Positions 8,640 through 17,947 of a stretch of DNA of 54,439 nt are shown here, piece after piece. Where the stretch lies: the NCBI RefSeq assembly GCF_000372805.1, contig NZ_KB889862.1, positions 1,162 through 55,600 on the forward strand, in the 5' to 3' direction. The DNA is from Marinobacter gelidimuriae. GTDB taxonomy: Bacteria; Pseudomonadota; Gammaproteobacteria; Pseudomonadales; Oleiphilaceae. Numbering within the stretch: the first letter of the stretch is position 1; each line of letters starts with the position of its first letter. Under the pieces are notes generated by a model. The model searched no databases, was not told the DNA's origin, and was given only the letters and a program-made list of their open reading frames with translations. A program made the position numbers and the translations under genes.

Positions 8640-9115
8640 CCCAGCTTCCCGCGAATGTCATTCAGCAGACCTTCACCGGCTTGGTGGATCAGTTCGAGCA
8701 CATATTGAAAACCCTCGTCTGCACCGAAGTACGGATCTGGCACTTCCTGGTCGTCAAAATCAGCAAAGTCCAGGAACAGCCGTGGCACGGTGCCGCCGTT
8801 CTGATGCCAGATTTCTTTCACGTCTGCCAGATTCTGGCGGTCCATCACTAATACATAGTCAAAACTGTCCAGGTCTTCGACCTCGAACTGACGCGCTCTC
8901 AGGCCGCTGACATCAATACCGATTCGACCGGCCGCGGTCACCGCGCGCTCATCCGGGCCTTTGCCAATGTGCCAGTCACCGGTACCGCAAGAATCAATAC
9001 GTACCTGCTGTTCAAGACCGGCGGCCGCTACCTGTTTGCGAAACACGCCTTCGGCGGTGGGTGAGCGGCAAATGTTACCCAGACACACAAATAAAACGCT
9101 AACAGAGGCTGCCAT
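8636..9115 (-). CDS. Low-molecular-weight protein tyrosine phosphatase
   Basis: A 159-residue cysteine-dependent phosphatase. The P-loop CLGNICRS (about 11-18) has the catalytic cysteine and arginine, and DPYF (about 127-130) supplies the general-acid aspartate. In other bacteria such enzymes oppose tyrosine kinases that control exopolysaccharide export. No kinase is nearby; instead the gene overlaps kdsB upstream and murB downstream, so it is probably co-expressed with envelope synthesis. Its substrate is unknown. Confidence 0.93.
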   Translation of the reverse strand: MAASVSVLFVCLGNICRSPTAEGVFRKQVAAAGLEQQVRIDSCGTGDWHIGKGPDERAVTAAGRIGIDVSGLRARQFEVEDLDSFDYVLVMDRQNLADVKEIWHQNGGTVPRLFLDFADFDDQEVPDPYFGADEGFQYVLELIHQAGEGLLNDIRGKLG

Positions 9116-9924
9116 TAATTTGTCTCCTGCTTGTTCAAAAAAGCCCTTACCCGTTGCAGATCCGCTTCGGTGTCTACCCCGGCTGGCGGACTGACGGCCG
9201 CCAAATCGACATGAATGCGAGCGCCGTTATAAAGCGCACGCAGCTGTTCCAACGCTTCAACCTGTTCGGCGGGCGCCGGCGGCCAGCGCACAAAATCGGC
9301 CAGTACGCCGGCGCGATAACCATAAATGCCGATGTGGCGAAAATAACCAAAATTGTCCGGCAGATCCAGATTTACAGTGCGGTCTGCCCCGACCGCCGTA
9401 GCCGCGGCCCAGCCATCGCGATACCAGGGTATGGGCGCGCGGCTGAAATAATGTGCCATCCCCTGCTGGTCGAAAACCACTTTCACCACGTTGGGATTAA
9501 ACACCGACTCAGTATCGTGAATGCGCTCGCACAGAGTGGCAATGGCCGCTTCGGGGTGCAAGTCCAGATTGTCTGCCACCTGATTAATCAACACGCTGGG
9601 GATCAGTGGTTCATCCCCTTGTACATTGATTACCCGGTGGTCTTCGTCCAAATTCAAGGCCTGTGCCACTTCAGCCAGACGGTCGGTACCGCTGACATGG
9701 CCGGCCAAGGTCATGACAGCTTCAGCACCAAAGCGCTCACAGGCTTGCTGTACCCGCGCGTCGTCGGTGGCAATCACCACTCGCCCGGCGCGGCTTTCCT
9801 GCGCCCGCTGCCACACATGTTGAATCATCGGCTGGCCGCCAATGTCTGCCAAGGGTTTGCCCGGCAAGCGGTTTGAGCCGAAGCGCGCGGGAATCACGAC
9901 GGTAAAGGGCGTGGTAAAGGGCAT
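9115..9924 (-). CDS. kdsB: CMP-KDO synthetase (3-deoxy-manno-octulosonate cytidylyltransferase)
   Basis: It activates KDO with CTP to form CMP-KDO, the donor for the inner core of lipopolysaccharide. The 269-residue protein has the nucleotide-binding N-terminus [16 protein letters not shown] (about 10-25), the [10 protein letters not shown] motif (about 98-107) and the HIGIYGYR segment (about 196-203). Its end overlaps the phosphatase start by one base, and the Trm112-like gene lies 14 bp upstream. The context with lpxK and msbA fits lipid A and LPS assembly. Confidence 0.96.
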   Translation of the reverse strand: MPFTTPFTVVIPARFGSNRLPGKPLADIGGQPMIQHVWQRAQESRAGRVVIATDDARVQQACERFGAEAVMTLAGHVSGTDRLAEVAQALNLDEDHRVINVQGDEPLIPSVLINQVADNLDLHPEAAIATLCERIHDTESVFNPNVVKVVFDQQGMAHYFSRAPIPWYRDGWAAATAVGADRTVNLDLPDNFGYFRHIGIYGYRAGVLADFVRWPPAPAEQVEALEQLRALYNGARIHVDLAAVSPPAGVDTEADLQRVRAFLNKQETN

Positions 9925-9938
9925 GAATGGCTCCTCGC

Positions 9939-10127
9939 TCAGCTTTTGTGCAGGCGCTCATCGGTGCTCAGGGTGCGGGCTTCGGTGGCCAGCATCACCG
10001 GAATACCTTCGCGCAAGGGAAACGCCATGGCGTCCTGATAGCACAGCAGTTCGGTTTTTTCGTCGTTGAGCTTGAGCTCGCCTTTACACACCGGGCACGC
10101 CAGCAGTGCCAGCAGTTTTTTATCCAT
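9939..10127 (-). CDS. Trm112-like/YcaR family small protein
   Basis: A 62-residue protein beginning [18 protein letters not shown], with [15 protein letters not shown] in the second half. This is the bacterial Trm112/YcaR family, commonly found between lpxK and kdsB. The zinc-ribbon-like family normally shows two cysteine pairs. Here CPVC and one later cysteine (LLCY) are visible. The start used is the methionine of MDKK, which overlaps the lpxK 3' end by 8 bp; an upstream ATG would add eight residues. Its job in bacteria is not settled. Confidence 0.87.
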   Translation of the reverse strand: MDKKLLALLACPVCKGELKLNDEKTELLCYQDAMAFPLREGIPVMLATEARTLSTDERLHKS

Positions 10128-11205
10128 GATGATGGTCTCGTTCTGTTGCAACGGAAGCAGCCGCCAGCGGGCCGCTTTTATTCGGGTGCAGCTGGCGCCA
10201 ACGGGCCAGCTGGCTCAGCAGCCGGCGGCCAAATTCAGCGGGCAGCTGGGCTTCAATCATCAGAGCGTAAGCGTTGTCGGGTGCAAAGTCCTGACATTTC
10301 ACCGCATCTTTGGCGGTCATTACCAGCCATTCACCAGCGTCGGTTTTCAGGTCGCCCGGTTTAAAACGGTGATGGTCGGCAAAAGCCCGCGGCCTTACCT
10401 CTGCGCCCAAGGCGCTGAGGGTGGCAAAAAATCGCGCCGGGTTCCCGATACCCGCCACCGCCAGCAGCTTTTGTCCCGCCAGCTTTGTCAGCGGTACCTG
10501 CGCACCGCTGGTCAGGTGCAGAAGATGCATCGGGCTCAAATTCATAGTGTAGATTGCCCTGTGTTGCACGCCGGCAAATTGGCTGTGGCGGCGAACGTGC
10601 GCTCCGGTAGAGCCGTTAAGAATGATATAATCGACCGAGTTCAGCCGTTCTGCCGGCTCGCGCAGCGGCCCCACAGGAATGCTAGCGCCATTGCCCAAGC
10701 CGCGGCTGGCGTCGAATACGGCCAGTTCTATGTCACGGGGCAGAGCGTAATGCTGAAGACCGTCGTCGCACACCAGAACATCGCCCAATCTCTGATCAAT
10801 GGCGTAGTGCGCTGCGCGCAGCCGTTGCGGATCTACCACCACCGGGCAGCCAGTGGCCCGTGCCAGCATAACGGGTTCATCACCGGCGATGCTGGCGTTG
10901 CTATCGGCATTCACAAAAAGCGGGTATTGCCCGGACTTGCCACCGTAACCGCGGCTAAGAATGACCGGATGCCAGCCGGCGTTGCGCAATTGCGTTACCA
11001 GCCAGGCCGTAATCGGCGATTTACCGGTGCCACCGGCGGTAATATTACCCACTACCACCACCGGAGTCGTTAACGCCGGGGCCCGATCTTTCAGCGCTTT
11101 GCGCCTGCGCGATGCAGCAATTCGCCGGTACAGCCAGGCCAGTGGCGCCAGAAATCCCAGCGGGCGATTTTGGCTATACCACAACCGATCTACCAGCGAA
11201 CTCAT
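10120..11205 (-). CDS. lpxK: Tetraacyldisaccharide 4'-kinase
   Basis: It phosphorylates the 4' position of the lipid A disaccharide at the inner membrane to give lipid IVA. The 361-residue protein has the Walker A motif [14 protein letters not shown] (about 52-65), the [14 protein letters not shown] region (about 78-91), and DDGLQH (about 144-149) with the catalytic aspartates. The C-terminus carries KDAVKC. It lies directly downstream of msbA (16 bp gap), the usual pairing of lipid A synthesis with export. The last residues are rich in histidine and not diagnostic. Confidence 0.95.
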   Translation of the reverse strand: MSSLVDRLWYSQNRPLGFLAPLAWLYRRIAASRRRKALKDRAPALTTPVVVVGNITAGGTGKSPITAWLVTQLRNAGWHPVILSRGYGGKSGQYPLFVNADSNASIAGDEPVMLARATGCPVVVDPQRLRAAHYAIDQRLGDVLVCDDGLQHYALPRDIELAVFDASRGLGNGASIPVGPLREPAERLNSVDYIILNGSTGAHVRRHSQFAGVQHRAIYTMNLSPMHLLHLTSGAQVPLTKLAGQKLLAVAGIGNPARFFATLSALGAEVRPRAFADHHRFKPGDLKTDAGEWLVMTAKDAVKCQDFAPDNAYALMIEAQLPAEFGRRLLSQLARWRQLHPNKSGPLAAASVATERDHHHG

Positions 11206-11221
11206 ACCCGCTTACCGCTGG

Positions 11222-13009
11222 TCATGCGTGCTCACTGAACTGCATCTGATGCAGTTGGGCATAGGCGCCGCCCTGGTCCAGCAACTCCTGATGGCGGCCG
11301 GATTCCACTATGCGGCCATTGTCCATCACCAGTATGCGATCGGCGTTTTCAATGGTTGACAGGCGGTGAGCAATCACCAAGGTGGTGCGGCCTTTCATCA
11401 CCGTTTCCATAGCGTTCTGGATGTAGCGCTCAGATTCGGTATCCAGCGCCGATGTGGCTTCGTCCAGAATCAGAATGGGGGCGTCTTTCAGCAGCGCCCG
11501 GGCAATGGCCAGGCGCTGGCGCTGGCCGCCGGACAGCATAACGCCGTTGTCGCCAATCATGGTATTCAGGCCCTCGGGCATGCGGTCGATAAATTCCAGA
11601 GCGTGCGCTTTGCCGGCGGCTTCACGGATGGCCTCGGGGCTGCAATCACGCAGAGCCCCGTAGGCAATGTTCGCTGCAATCGTATCGTTAAACAGCACCA
11701 CGCTCTGGGTAACCAGGGCAATCTGAGCGCGCAGGGCCTGCAACGTAAAGTCTTCCAGCAAATGGCCATCAATACGGATTTCGCCGTCGGTGTAATCGTA
11801 AAATCGCGGCAACAGGCTCACCATCGTGGATTTGCCACTGCCACTGCGGCCGACCAGGGCAACGCTCTGCCCCGCCGGAACCGTCAGCGAAATGTTGTCC
11901 AACACTTTGTCGAGCTGGTCGCGATAGCTAAAGCCCACGTCACGGAATTCGATGTCGCCTTTTACCCGTTGCGGAGCAAAGTCGCCGGAATCCGGCTCCG
12001 GGCGTTCGTCCAGGGTTTCAAACACGTCGTAGGCTGCAGCCAGGCCCTTCTGGATTTTTGAGTGCACGGAGGTTACCTGGCGAATGGGCTTCGCCATGGT
12101 TGTCGCCGCAGTAATAAAAGCGACGAGTTGACCTGTGCTCATTTCGCCGCGAATAGTGGGCGACAACATGGTCCACACCAGCGCCGCGATCGCAATGGCC
12201 ACTAGAACCTGAATCACCGGCACGCTGATGGCCTGGGTAGATGACATTTTCAGGCTTTGCTTCAGGTTGCCTTCACTGACCTTCTGAAAACGCTTGCGTT
12301 CGAAGTCCTCACCGCCAAAGGTGCGCACCACTCTATAACCGCTTATGGACTCAGATGCGACGTGGGTAATGTCGCCCATAGAGGCCTGAATGCGTTTGCT
12401 GATTTTACGGAAGCGCTTGCTGACGTAGCTAACCACCATTCCGATCAGCGGCCCTACCGCCAGAAATACCAGCGTTAGTTTCCAGTTGGTGTAGAGCATG
12501 TAGCTCATCAGCCCGACAATGGTCAGGCCTTCACGCAGGGTGATGGTGATAGCGTCGGTAGCGGCTTCAGCCACTTGTTCCACGTTAAAGGTCAGCTTCG
12601 ACACCAGGCGGCCGGCCGCGTTGTCATCGAAGTAGCGCGACGGCAAGGTTAGCAGGCGGTCAAATACATCGGTGCGCAGGGCATTGATGACGTTACGACC
12701 CACGTAGCTGATGAAATATTGGCTCATGAAGGTGCCCAGGCCACGAAACGCAAACACCCCGACAATCAGCAGGGTTAAAATCAGCCGATTCTGCTCGGTC
12801 GGATTTTCAATGGCCTTGATGACGTATTCCATGGCCGCCGCCATGCCGGTCGACGCCGCGGCATAGATAACGTTGCCGATGATCGCCAGGGTAAACGCTA
12901 TCCAAAAGGGTTTCACATAGCGTAAAAGGCGCTTGTAGGTGTGCCAACTGCCCTCTGGCATCTTACCCGGGCTTTCAGGCTCTGGGCCTGGTGAACTTGC
13001 TGCATTCAC
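11222..13009 (-). CDS. msbA: Lipid A export ABC transporter, ATPase and permease
   Basis: It flips lipid A-core across the inner membrane. The 595-residue half-transporter has a six-helix membrane domain (about 30-330) and an ATPase domain with Walker A GRSGSGKST (about 386-394), signature LSGGQRQR (about 490-497), Walker B ILILDEATSALD (about 511-522) and an H-loop in VIAHRLST. The start overlaps the end of exbD by 4 bp, and lpxK follows directly. The ExbBD-MsbA-LpxK order is the one known from Pseudomonas relatives. Confidence 0.96.
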   Translation of the reverse strand: MNAASSPGPEPESPGKMPEGSWHTYKRLLRYVKPFWIAFTLAIIGNVIYAAASTGMAAAMEYVIKAIENPTEQNRLILTLLIVGVFAFRGLGTFMSQYFISYVGRNVINALRTDVFDRLLTLPSRYFDDNAAGRLVSKLTFNVEQVAEAATDAITITLREGLTIVGLMSYMLYTNWKLTLVFLAVGPLIGMVVSYVSKRFRKISKRIQASMGDITHVASESISGYRVVRTFGGEDFERKRFQKVSEGNLKQSLKMSSTQAISVPVIQVLVAIAIAALVWTMLSPTIRGEMSTGQLVAFITAATTMAKPIRQVTSVHSKIQKGLAAAYDVFETLDERPEPDSGDFAPQRVKGDIEFRDVGFSYRDQLDKVLDNISLTVPAGQSVALVGRSGSGKSTMVSLLPRFYDYTDGEIRIDGHLLEDFTLQALRAQIALVTQSVVLFNDTIAANIAYGALRDCSPEAIREAAGKAHALEFIDRMPEGLNTMIGDNGVMLSGGQRQRLAIARALLKDAPILILDEATSALDTESERYIQNAMETVMKGRTTLVIAHRLSTIENADRILVMDNGRIVESGRHQELLDQGGAYAQLHQMQFSEHA

Positions 13010-13431
13010 TGGGATTCTGCCTCACGTTCGGTGGTAATGCTGAGTTTGGCGAAACCCAGGCGACCGGCCGCATCCATCGCCCGCACCACAAACTCGTGGG
13101 GAGTTCGGGCATCGGCGGTGATAATGAACGGCAATGATGTGTCTGCGTCGGCCAACTCCCGAATGCTTCGCTCCAACGTTTCGCGGCGATTGTTCACCAG
13201 CGGTTTGTCGTTCAGCAGGTACTGGCCATCGGCGCTAATCACCACATCAATCTGCTCGACTTCTGCCGGCGGCGCCGGATTACCGCTGGCTTGCGGCAAT
13301 TCCACCTGAAGATGACTTTCCCGGGTGAACGTTGTCGATACCATAAAAAAAATCAACAACAAAAACACCACGTCGATCAGCGGTGTCAGGTCCATAGCCA
13401 CGTGCTGGCTGCGCTGGCGCTTGAACTTCAC
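13006..13431 (-). CDS. exbD: ExbD/TolR-family biopolymer transport protein
   Basis: A 141-residue inner-membrane protein with one N-terminal helix. The key proton-channel aspartate is in the segment MDLTPLIDVVFLLLIFFMVS (about 13-32). A periplasmic domain follows. With the ExbB-like protein encoded just upstream it would form a proton-driven energising complex. No tonB lies next to it, and because the pair is tied to the msbA operon its client is uncertain; it could be a TonB system or a separate envelope function. Confidence 0.92.
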   Translation of the reverse strand: MKFKRQRSQHVAMDLTPLIDVVFLLLIFFMVSTTFTRESHLQVELPQASGNPAPPAEVEQIDVVISADGQYLLNDKPLVNNRRETLERSIRELADADTSLPFIITADARTPHEFVVRAMDAAGRLGFAKLSITTEREAESQ

Positions 13432-13436
13432 TGGGT

Positions 13437-14081
13437 TCAGGCTCCTTTTACGTGAATTTCGCGGTCGCCGTGTACCACTTCCACCAGTTTAATCGCCTCT
13501 TGCTCCATGTTGACCACCAGGGCATCTACCCGACGGATAAAATAGCGATGGGCAATCAACGCAGGAATGGCCACGCTGAGGCCAGAGGCTGTTGTTATGA
13601 GAGCTTCAGAAATACCGCCAGCCAGATTGCCAGCATTGCCCACACCGGCCAACTGAATTTCCGCAAACACTTTGATCATGCCGATGACCGTGCCCAGAAG
13701 GCCCAGCAACGGCGTTATGGTTGCAACGGTGCCCAGTGGGTTCAGAAACCGCTCAAGCTGGTGAACCACCTGACTGGCTTCGTGCTCGATGCTTTCTTTC
13801 ATTACCTCACGGCCGTGCTTGGCGTTCAGCAAACCGCTGGCAAGCACACGCCCCATGGGTGACGACGCCTGAAGGGTTTTCAGACGCTTGCCGTTCAGCT
13901 CTTTTTTCTTGATCCAACGCCACAGCTCATTCAGCACCTCTGGCGGCGCGATCCGGCTGTCACGCAGGCTCCAAAAACGTTCAAGGATGATGGCCAATGC
14001 CAGCACAGAACAAAACAGTATGGGCACCATCAAAATGCCACCGGCTTTTAAAAGCTCGAACACGCTCGGTCTCCTGGTCAA
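13437..14081 (-). CDS. exbB: ExbB/TolQ/MotA-family proton channel protein
   Basis: A 214-residue inner-membrane protein with three predicted helices: near the N-terminus (ILMVPILFCSVLALAIILE, about 15-33), then GTVATITPLLGLLGTVIGMI (about 117-136) and ISEALITTASGLSVAIPALI (about 153-172). The last two carry the conserved T/P and T/A channel residues. It forms the pentameric part of the ExbBD motor with the next gene, 5 bp downstream. It is the first gene of the leftward cluster after comEC. Confidence 0.93.
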   Translation of the reverse strand: MTRRPSVFELLKAGGILMVPILFCSVLALAIILERFWSLRDSRIAPPEVLNELWRWIKKKELNGKRLKTLQASSPMGRVLASGLLNAKHGREVMKESIEHEASQVVHQLERFLNPLGTVATITPLLGLLGTVIGMIKVFAEIQLAGVGNAGNLAGGISEALITTASGLSVAIPALIAHRYFIRRVDALVVNMEQEAIKLVEVVHGDREIHVKGA

Positions 14082-14131
14082 TTACAAGCCGCGCTACTCT
14101 AGCATAGCTGTCGGCGTTTTTAGCATAACGA

Positions 14132-16627
14132 CTATTGTGTGACGTTGCGCAACCGTTCCAGACACCGCGCCCGTGCCAGACCGGGGCCACTGATCCAGAA
14201 TGGCGCATTCTGCTGCACCTGGCGGATTACCAGCCCATCAGATTTTACCTCCATAATCACGGCTCCAGCGCAAGCGGTATTGATCTGATGGCTACCGGCC
14301 AATTCATAACGGCGGGTAACCTGCGGGTGCGGGTGGCCGTAATGATGGCGGTAACCGGCGGTGTAAATGACGGTATCGGGCGAAAGAGCCTGAACCAGAG
14401 CGTTGGACGACGAGGTTTTACTGCCATGGTGGGGCGCCAACAACACACGGGTAACGGTGTCACGCGCCTTTTGCACCGGTTGATCATTCAGGTAGCTCAG
14501 GTATTCGGCTTCCTCCCTGACGGTAATGTCACCGGTTAGTAGCCACTCGGTCGCCGAGTCTGGGTCACGAATGCGCAGCACGCAGGAAGCACCGTTACCT
14601 TCTTTGGCGTGATCTGAGCGCCAGAAGTCCAGCTCCAGACGCCCTAACATCAGGGTCTGCCGCTTGCAGTCGTCCACTTTTCTGGCCAGCCCTGCTTGCC
14701 CCAGACGATCGGCTGTTTCGCCCGCTTCACCGCCGATCAAGCGCGTTAACGGCAATTCGGTGACAAGCTGCTCCAGGCCACCGCTGTGGTCGCCATCGGC
14801 ATGGCTCACCACCAGCGTATCCAAGCGCTGCACCCCCAGCGCCCGCAGGTTGGGAAGTATCACCGACTCTACCGCCGAGAACACACCGGGAATGGCTGGG
14901 CCGGTGTCATACAGCAATGCCTGCTGCTGATGCCGCACCAGAACCGACAGACCCTGGCCCACATCCCATACGATCACCTGCGGCATAGGCACGGGGCGGT
15001 TATCCACCGGCGCCTGAAAACCCCAGTGCGACACTGACCAAAGCCCCAGCACCGCCGCCAGCACAAGGCGAAAGCTCCGCTGCGGATACCACAAAGCCAG
15101 AAGTACAACCGCTGCCAACCCGATGGCCGCGCCAACACCCAGCTGAATTGTCGGGCTGTCCCAGCCCTCCAGCCACTGCAATCCTTGCCATAAAACCCCC
15201 AATACCGTGTCCAGCAGCAGAGTTACCCATTCGTCGCTGGCGGGCACAAGTGCCACCAGCAAAGCACCGCACAGCAGCAGCGGCATAACCACCATAGACA
15301 CCCACGGAATGGCAAACAGATTGGCCACAAACCCCGCCAGCGGCTGATTCTGGCCCAGTAACAGCAGCCCCGGCCATAATCCGGCGAACATGGCAGTCTG
15401 CGCCAGCACCAGCGCCAGCACGCCCTGAACCGCGCCAAGGCGCCCGGAGAACACCAGTATCAACACCGCCACCGCACAAAACGACAGCCAGAAGCCGGCG
15501 TCCAGCGGCGAAAATGGATCGGCAATCAACACCACTGTCAGCGCCAGCAGCAGGCTGCGCCAGGGCGGTATGTGCCAGCCTTGCAGCAGCGCCCAGCCCA
15601 GTACGGCGATCATTAACAGCGCGCGCCGGGTGGGCACGGTAAAGCCGGACATCAACGCGTAGGCCAGGCAGCCAATCATCACCACGCCAAACACCAGGCG
15701 CCGCCTGGCACGTTCAGACAGAATGGATTCGGGTACTCGCACCGCACACCGGCGCGCCACACATCCAATGCCCAGAGCCACCAGGCCCAGATGCAGGCCC
15801 GAAATCGCCACCAGGTGAATGGTGCCGGTGGCTTTCAGAGTGTCCCAATGGGCGGGGGTCATGGCGCCGCGATAGCCAATCAGCAAAGACGCCAACAACG
15901 GGAAATGCCTGGCTTCGCCAAACTTCGCCGTCACCCAGTTCAGCAGGCGGCGGTGCTGGTAGCGGTAACGGCAGTGCAGGCCGCATTCAATACTGGCATC
16001 CGGCACTACCGTGCGCACACTTCCGGTGGCGCGGTAACCGTGACGGAACAGCCAGTCTTCATAGCGGAAACCGGTCAGGTTCAAGCCACCGTGGGGGCGT
16101 TTAAGCACAACCGTTATAGTCAGGGTGTGACCGGGTAACTGGTCCGGATGGTCGCCGTACCAGGCCAGGCGCAAGCGGGAGGGTAAAGGGTGCGCCGGTG
16201 ATGGCGCTTGCACGTTATGCTGGTAAGCGTTTTCCACCAGACAGAAATCGAACTTTAAACTGTTAAAACTGCCCCGAGCGGGAAGACTGCAGACATAACC
16301 GGACACCTCCAGCGGCACCCTTTCCCATGCCGCCGGCAGGCGCTCATGCAGGCGCTGACTGGCGTGCCATGAAGCCCAGGCGGTGCCCGCTAACAGCGCC
16401 GCAAGCAGAATAAAAGCCGTGCGGCCCCAGCGGTGAGGAAGCAACAGCGCCAGCACGCCGCAACCTGCCATAGCCGCAAACAGCCATTGCCACGCTGGCA
16501 ACACCGACAACCGATACAGTAAGATAACGCCGCAACAGAACGCGATTAGCAAAGGCCCGACAACAAGGCCTCGCGGGCTGCGAGACAGCGGGCGGTTTGA
16601 GCCGCCACTGAAAAAATCGCCGGACAT
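14132..16627 (-). CDS. comEC: DNA uptake channel protein ComEC/Rec2
   Basis: An 831-residue inner-membrane protein thought to carry incoming single-stranded DNA into the cytoplasm during natural transformation. The layout is an N-terminal DUF4131 region with two early helices, a competence membrane domain of many helices (about 225-520, including TGTIHLVAISGLHLGL near 260), and a C-terminal metallo-beta-lactamase-like domain. That domain starts at VIVWDVGQGLSVLVRH (about 545) and contains the metal motif SHADGDHSGG (about 606). The length is normal and no break is seen. Only 50 bp separates it from exbB, so it may be co-transcribed. Confidence 0.94.
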   Translation of the reverse strand: MSGDFFSGGSNRPLSRSPRGLVVGPLLIAFCCGVILLYRLSVLPAWQWLFAAMAGCGVLALLLPHRWGRTAFILLAALLAGTAWASWHASQRLHERLPAAWERVPLEVSGYVCSLPARGSFNSLKFDFCLVENAYQHNVQAPSPAHPLPSRLRLAWYGDHPDQLPGHTLTITVVLKRPHGGLNLTGFRYEDWLFRHGYRATGSVRTVVPDASIECGLHCRYRYQHRRLLNWVTAKFGEARHFPLLASLLIGYRGAMTPAHWDTLKATGTIHLVAISGLHLGLVALGIGCVARRCAVRVPESILSERARRRLVFGVVMIGCLAYALMSGFTVPTRRALLMIAVLGWALLQGWHIPPWRSLLLALTVVLIADPFSPLDAGFWLSFCAVAVLILVFSGRLGAVQGVLALVLAQTAMFAGLWPGLLLLGQNQPLAGFVANLFAIPWVSMVVMPLLLCGALLVALVPASDEWVTLLLDTVLGVLWQGLQWLEGWDSPTIQLGVGAAIGLAAVVLLALWYPQRSFRLVLAAVLGLWSVSHWGFQAPVDNRPVPMPQVIVWDVGQGLSVLVRHQQQALLYDTGPAIPGVFSAVESVILPNLRALGVQRLDTLVVSHADGDHSGGLEQLVTELPLTRLIGGEAGETADRLGQAGLARKVDDCKRQTLMLGRLELDFWRSDHAKEGNGASCVLRIRDPDSATEWLLTGDITVREEAEYLSYLNDQPVQKARDTVTRVLLAPHHGSKTSSSNALVQALSPDTVIYTAGYRHHYGHPHPQVTRRYELAGSHQINTACAGAVIMEVKSDGLVIRQVQQNAPFWISGPGLARARCLERLRNVTQ

Positions 16628-16706
16628 TCCTTGTCCTCCTGAATTATGGCATCGGCGTTGTCCCTAACACCGGTCGTTTACACGTCTACAGGCAGAACAA
16701 CTTCTT

Positions 16707-17225
16707 ATGCCGAAGAGGTTCATGAAACGCTATTTGCCGTCTCCGGAAAAGGTGAGGCAAATAAAATCGCTGAATTTTCTGGGCGATATCATACAGGAAC
16801 CCAATCTGTGGCATATCAACCGCCACAGTGTGGCCCGTGCGTTTCTGATAGGCGTGTGGTTCTGCTTTATTCCGATGCCTTTCCAGATGCTTGCATCGGC
16901 GCTTTTCGCGATCTGGTTCAACGCCAACCTGCCGCTGGCGGTGGCGCTGGTGTGGATCAGCAACCCGGTTACCATGCCCCCGATTTTCTACTTCAACTAC
17001 AAACTGGGGGCCTGGATGCTGAGCAGGCCACTGCTGGATTTTGAATTCTCGCCGTCACTGGCGTGGATCAGTGAACGCCTGCTGGATATTGGCATACCGC
17101 TTTACCTGGGCTCGCTGGTTGTGGCTACGGTGTCTGCCTGCTTCGCTTATTTGATCATTCAGTTGTTATGGCGCAGAAGAGTCCGCGCCAACTGGCGTCT
17201 GCGCCGGGGGCAACGCCGCCACTAA
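16707..17225 (+). CDS. DUF2062 domain membrane protein
   Basis: A 172-residue protein of the DUF2062 family. After a basic N-terminus (MPKRFMKRYLPSP) come LNFLGDIIQEPNLWHINRHS and hydrophobic segments near residues 50-75, 80-105 and 135-160, with the family-typical NPVTMPPIFYFNYKLG (about 88-103). It is predicted to sit in the inner membrane. The start follows Pseudomonas relatives that begin similarly; the ATG five codons later has AGAGG close by and is the alternative. It is divergent from comEC and convergent with lolD, which its end overlaps. Function unknown. Confidence 0.85.
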   Translation: MPKRFMKRYLPSPEKVRQIKSLNFLGDIIQEPNLWHINRHSVARAFLIGVWFCFIPMPFQMLASALFAIWFNANLPLAVALVWISNPVTMPPIFYFNYKLGAWMLSRPLLDFEFSPSLAWISERLLDIGIPLYLGSLVVATVSACFAYLIIQLLWRRRVRANWRLRRGQRRH

Positions 17226-17938
17226 CCCTCGTGTACCAAACGCCCCTGCTCCAGCCGCATCACCCGCCCCAGACTTCGTGCCATCGACATATCGTGGGTA
17301 ACCATCACAAACGCCATGCCAAACTGATCGCGCAGCGATTCGATCAATGCGCGCACACCGGCACCGGTGTGTTCATCAAGATTACCGGTGGGTTCGTCCA
17401 TCAAAACGCAGTCGGGCTCGTTCACCAGGGCCCGGGCTATGGCCACGCGCTGACGCTCACCGCCAGACAGCTCGCCCGGCTTGTGCTCCAGACGTGCGCC
17501 CAACCCCACACTGTTAAGCAGAACAGCGGCCTTCTTGCGCGCTACCACCACGCTAATACCCCCCAGCACGCAGGGCATCATCACGTTCTCAAGCGCGGAG
17601 AACTCCGGCAGCAAATGGTGAAACTGGTACACAAACCCAAGATGCTTGTTGCGAAAGCGCGCCCGCGCGGCTTCCGAAAGCTTGTAAATCTCCTTACCGC
17701 AAATTTCGATATGGCCCGTTGACGGTCGGTCTAGCCCGCCCAGCAAATTCAGCAGCGTGGTTTTTCCGGAGCCGCTACTACCCACAATGGCGATGGTTTC
17801 ACCGGCGGTGACTTGCAACGAGATGTCGGAAAAGATCGTCAGCTTTTCCGGGCCCTGGTTATAGGTGCGGGTCACTTGATTGCAATCAATAACCCAGTTC
17901 GCGGTGTTAGCCGTTACGTCTTTTATGCTTTTGCTCAT
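17222..17938 (-). CDS. lolD: Lipoprotein-releasing ABC transporter ATPase
   Basis: The ATPase of the Lol system, which extracts outer-membrane lipoproteins from the inner membrane and hands them to LolA. The 238-residue protein has Walker A GSSGSGKTT (about 53-61), the LSGGERQRVA signature (about 158-167), Walker B CVLMDEPTGNLD (about 176-187) and an H-loop in VMVTHD. The permease gene is 9 bp upstream in the same direction. No second permease follows, unlike the lolC-lolD-lolE order of Pseudomonas. Confidence 0.95.
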   Translation of the reverse strand: MSKSIKDVTANTANWVIDCNQVTRTYNQGPEKLTIFSDISLQVTAGETIAIVGSSGSGKTTLLNLLGGLDRPSTGHIEICGKEIYKLSEAARARFRNKHLGFVYQFHHLLPEFSALENVMMPCVLGGISVVVARKKAAVLLNSVGLGARLEHKPGELSGGERQRVAIARALVNEPDCVLMDEPTGNLDEHTGAGVRALIESLRDQFGMAFVMVTHDMSMARSLGRVMRLEQGRLVHEG

Positions 17939-17947
17939 AGGTTGGCT

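Noticed and set aside
15714..16627. Open frames on the plus strand and in other minus frames within comEC and other GC-rich genes
   Set aside because: Shadow frames of real genes with no start signals.
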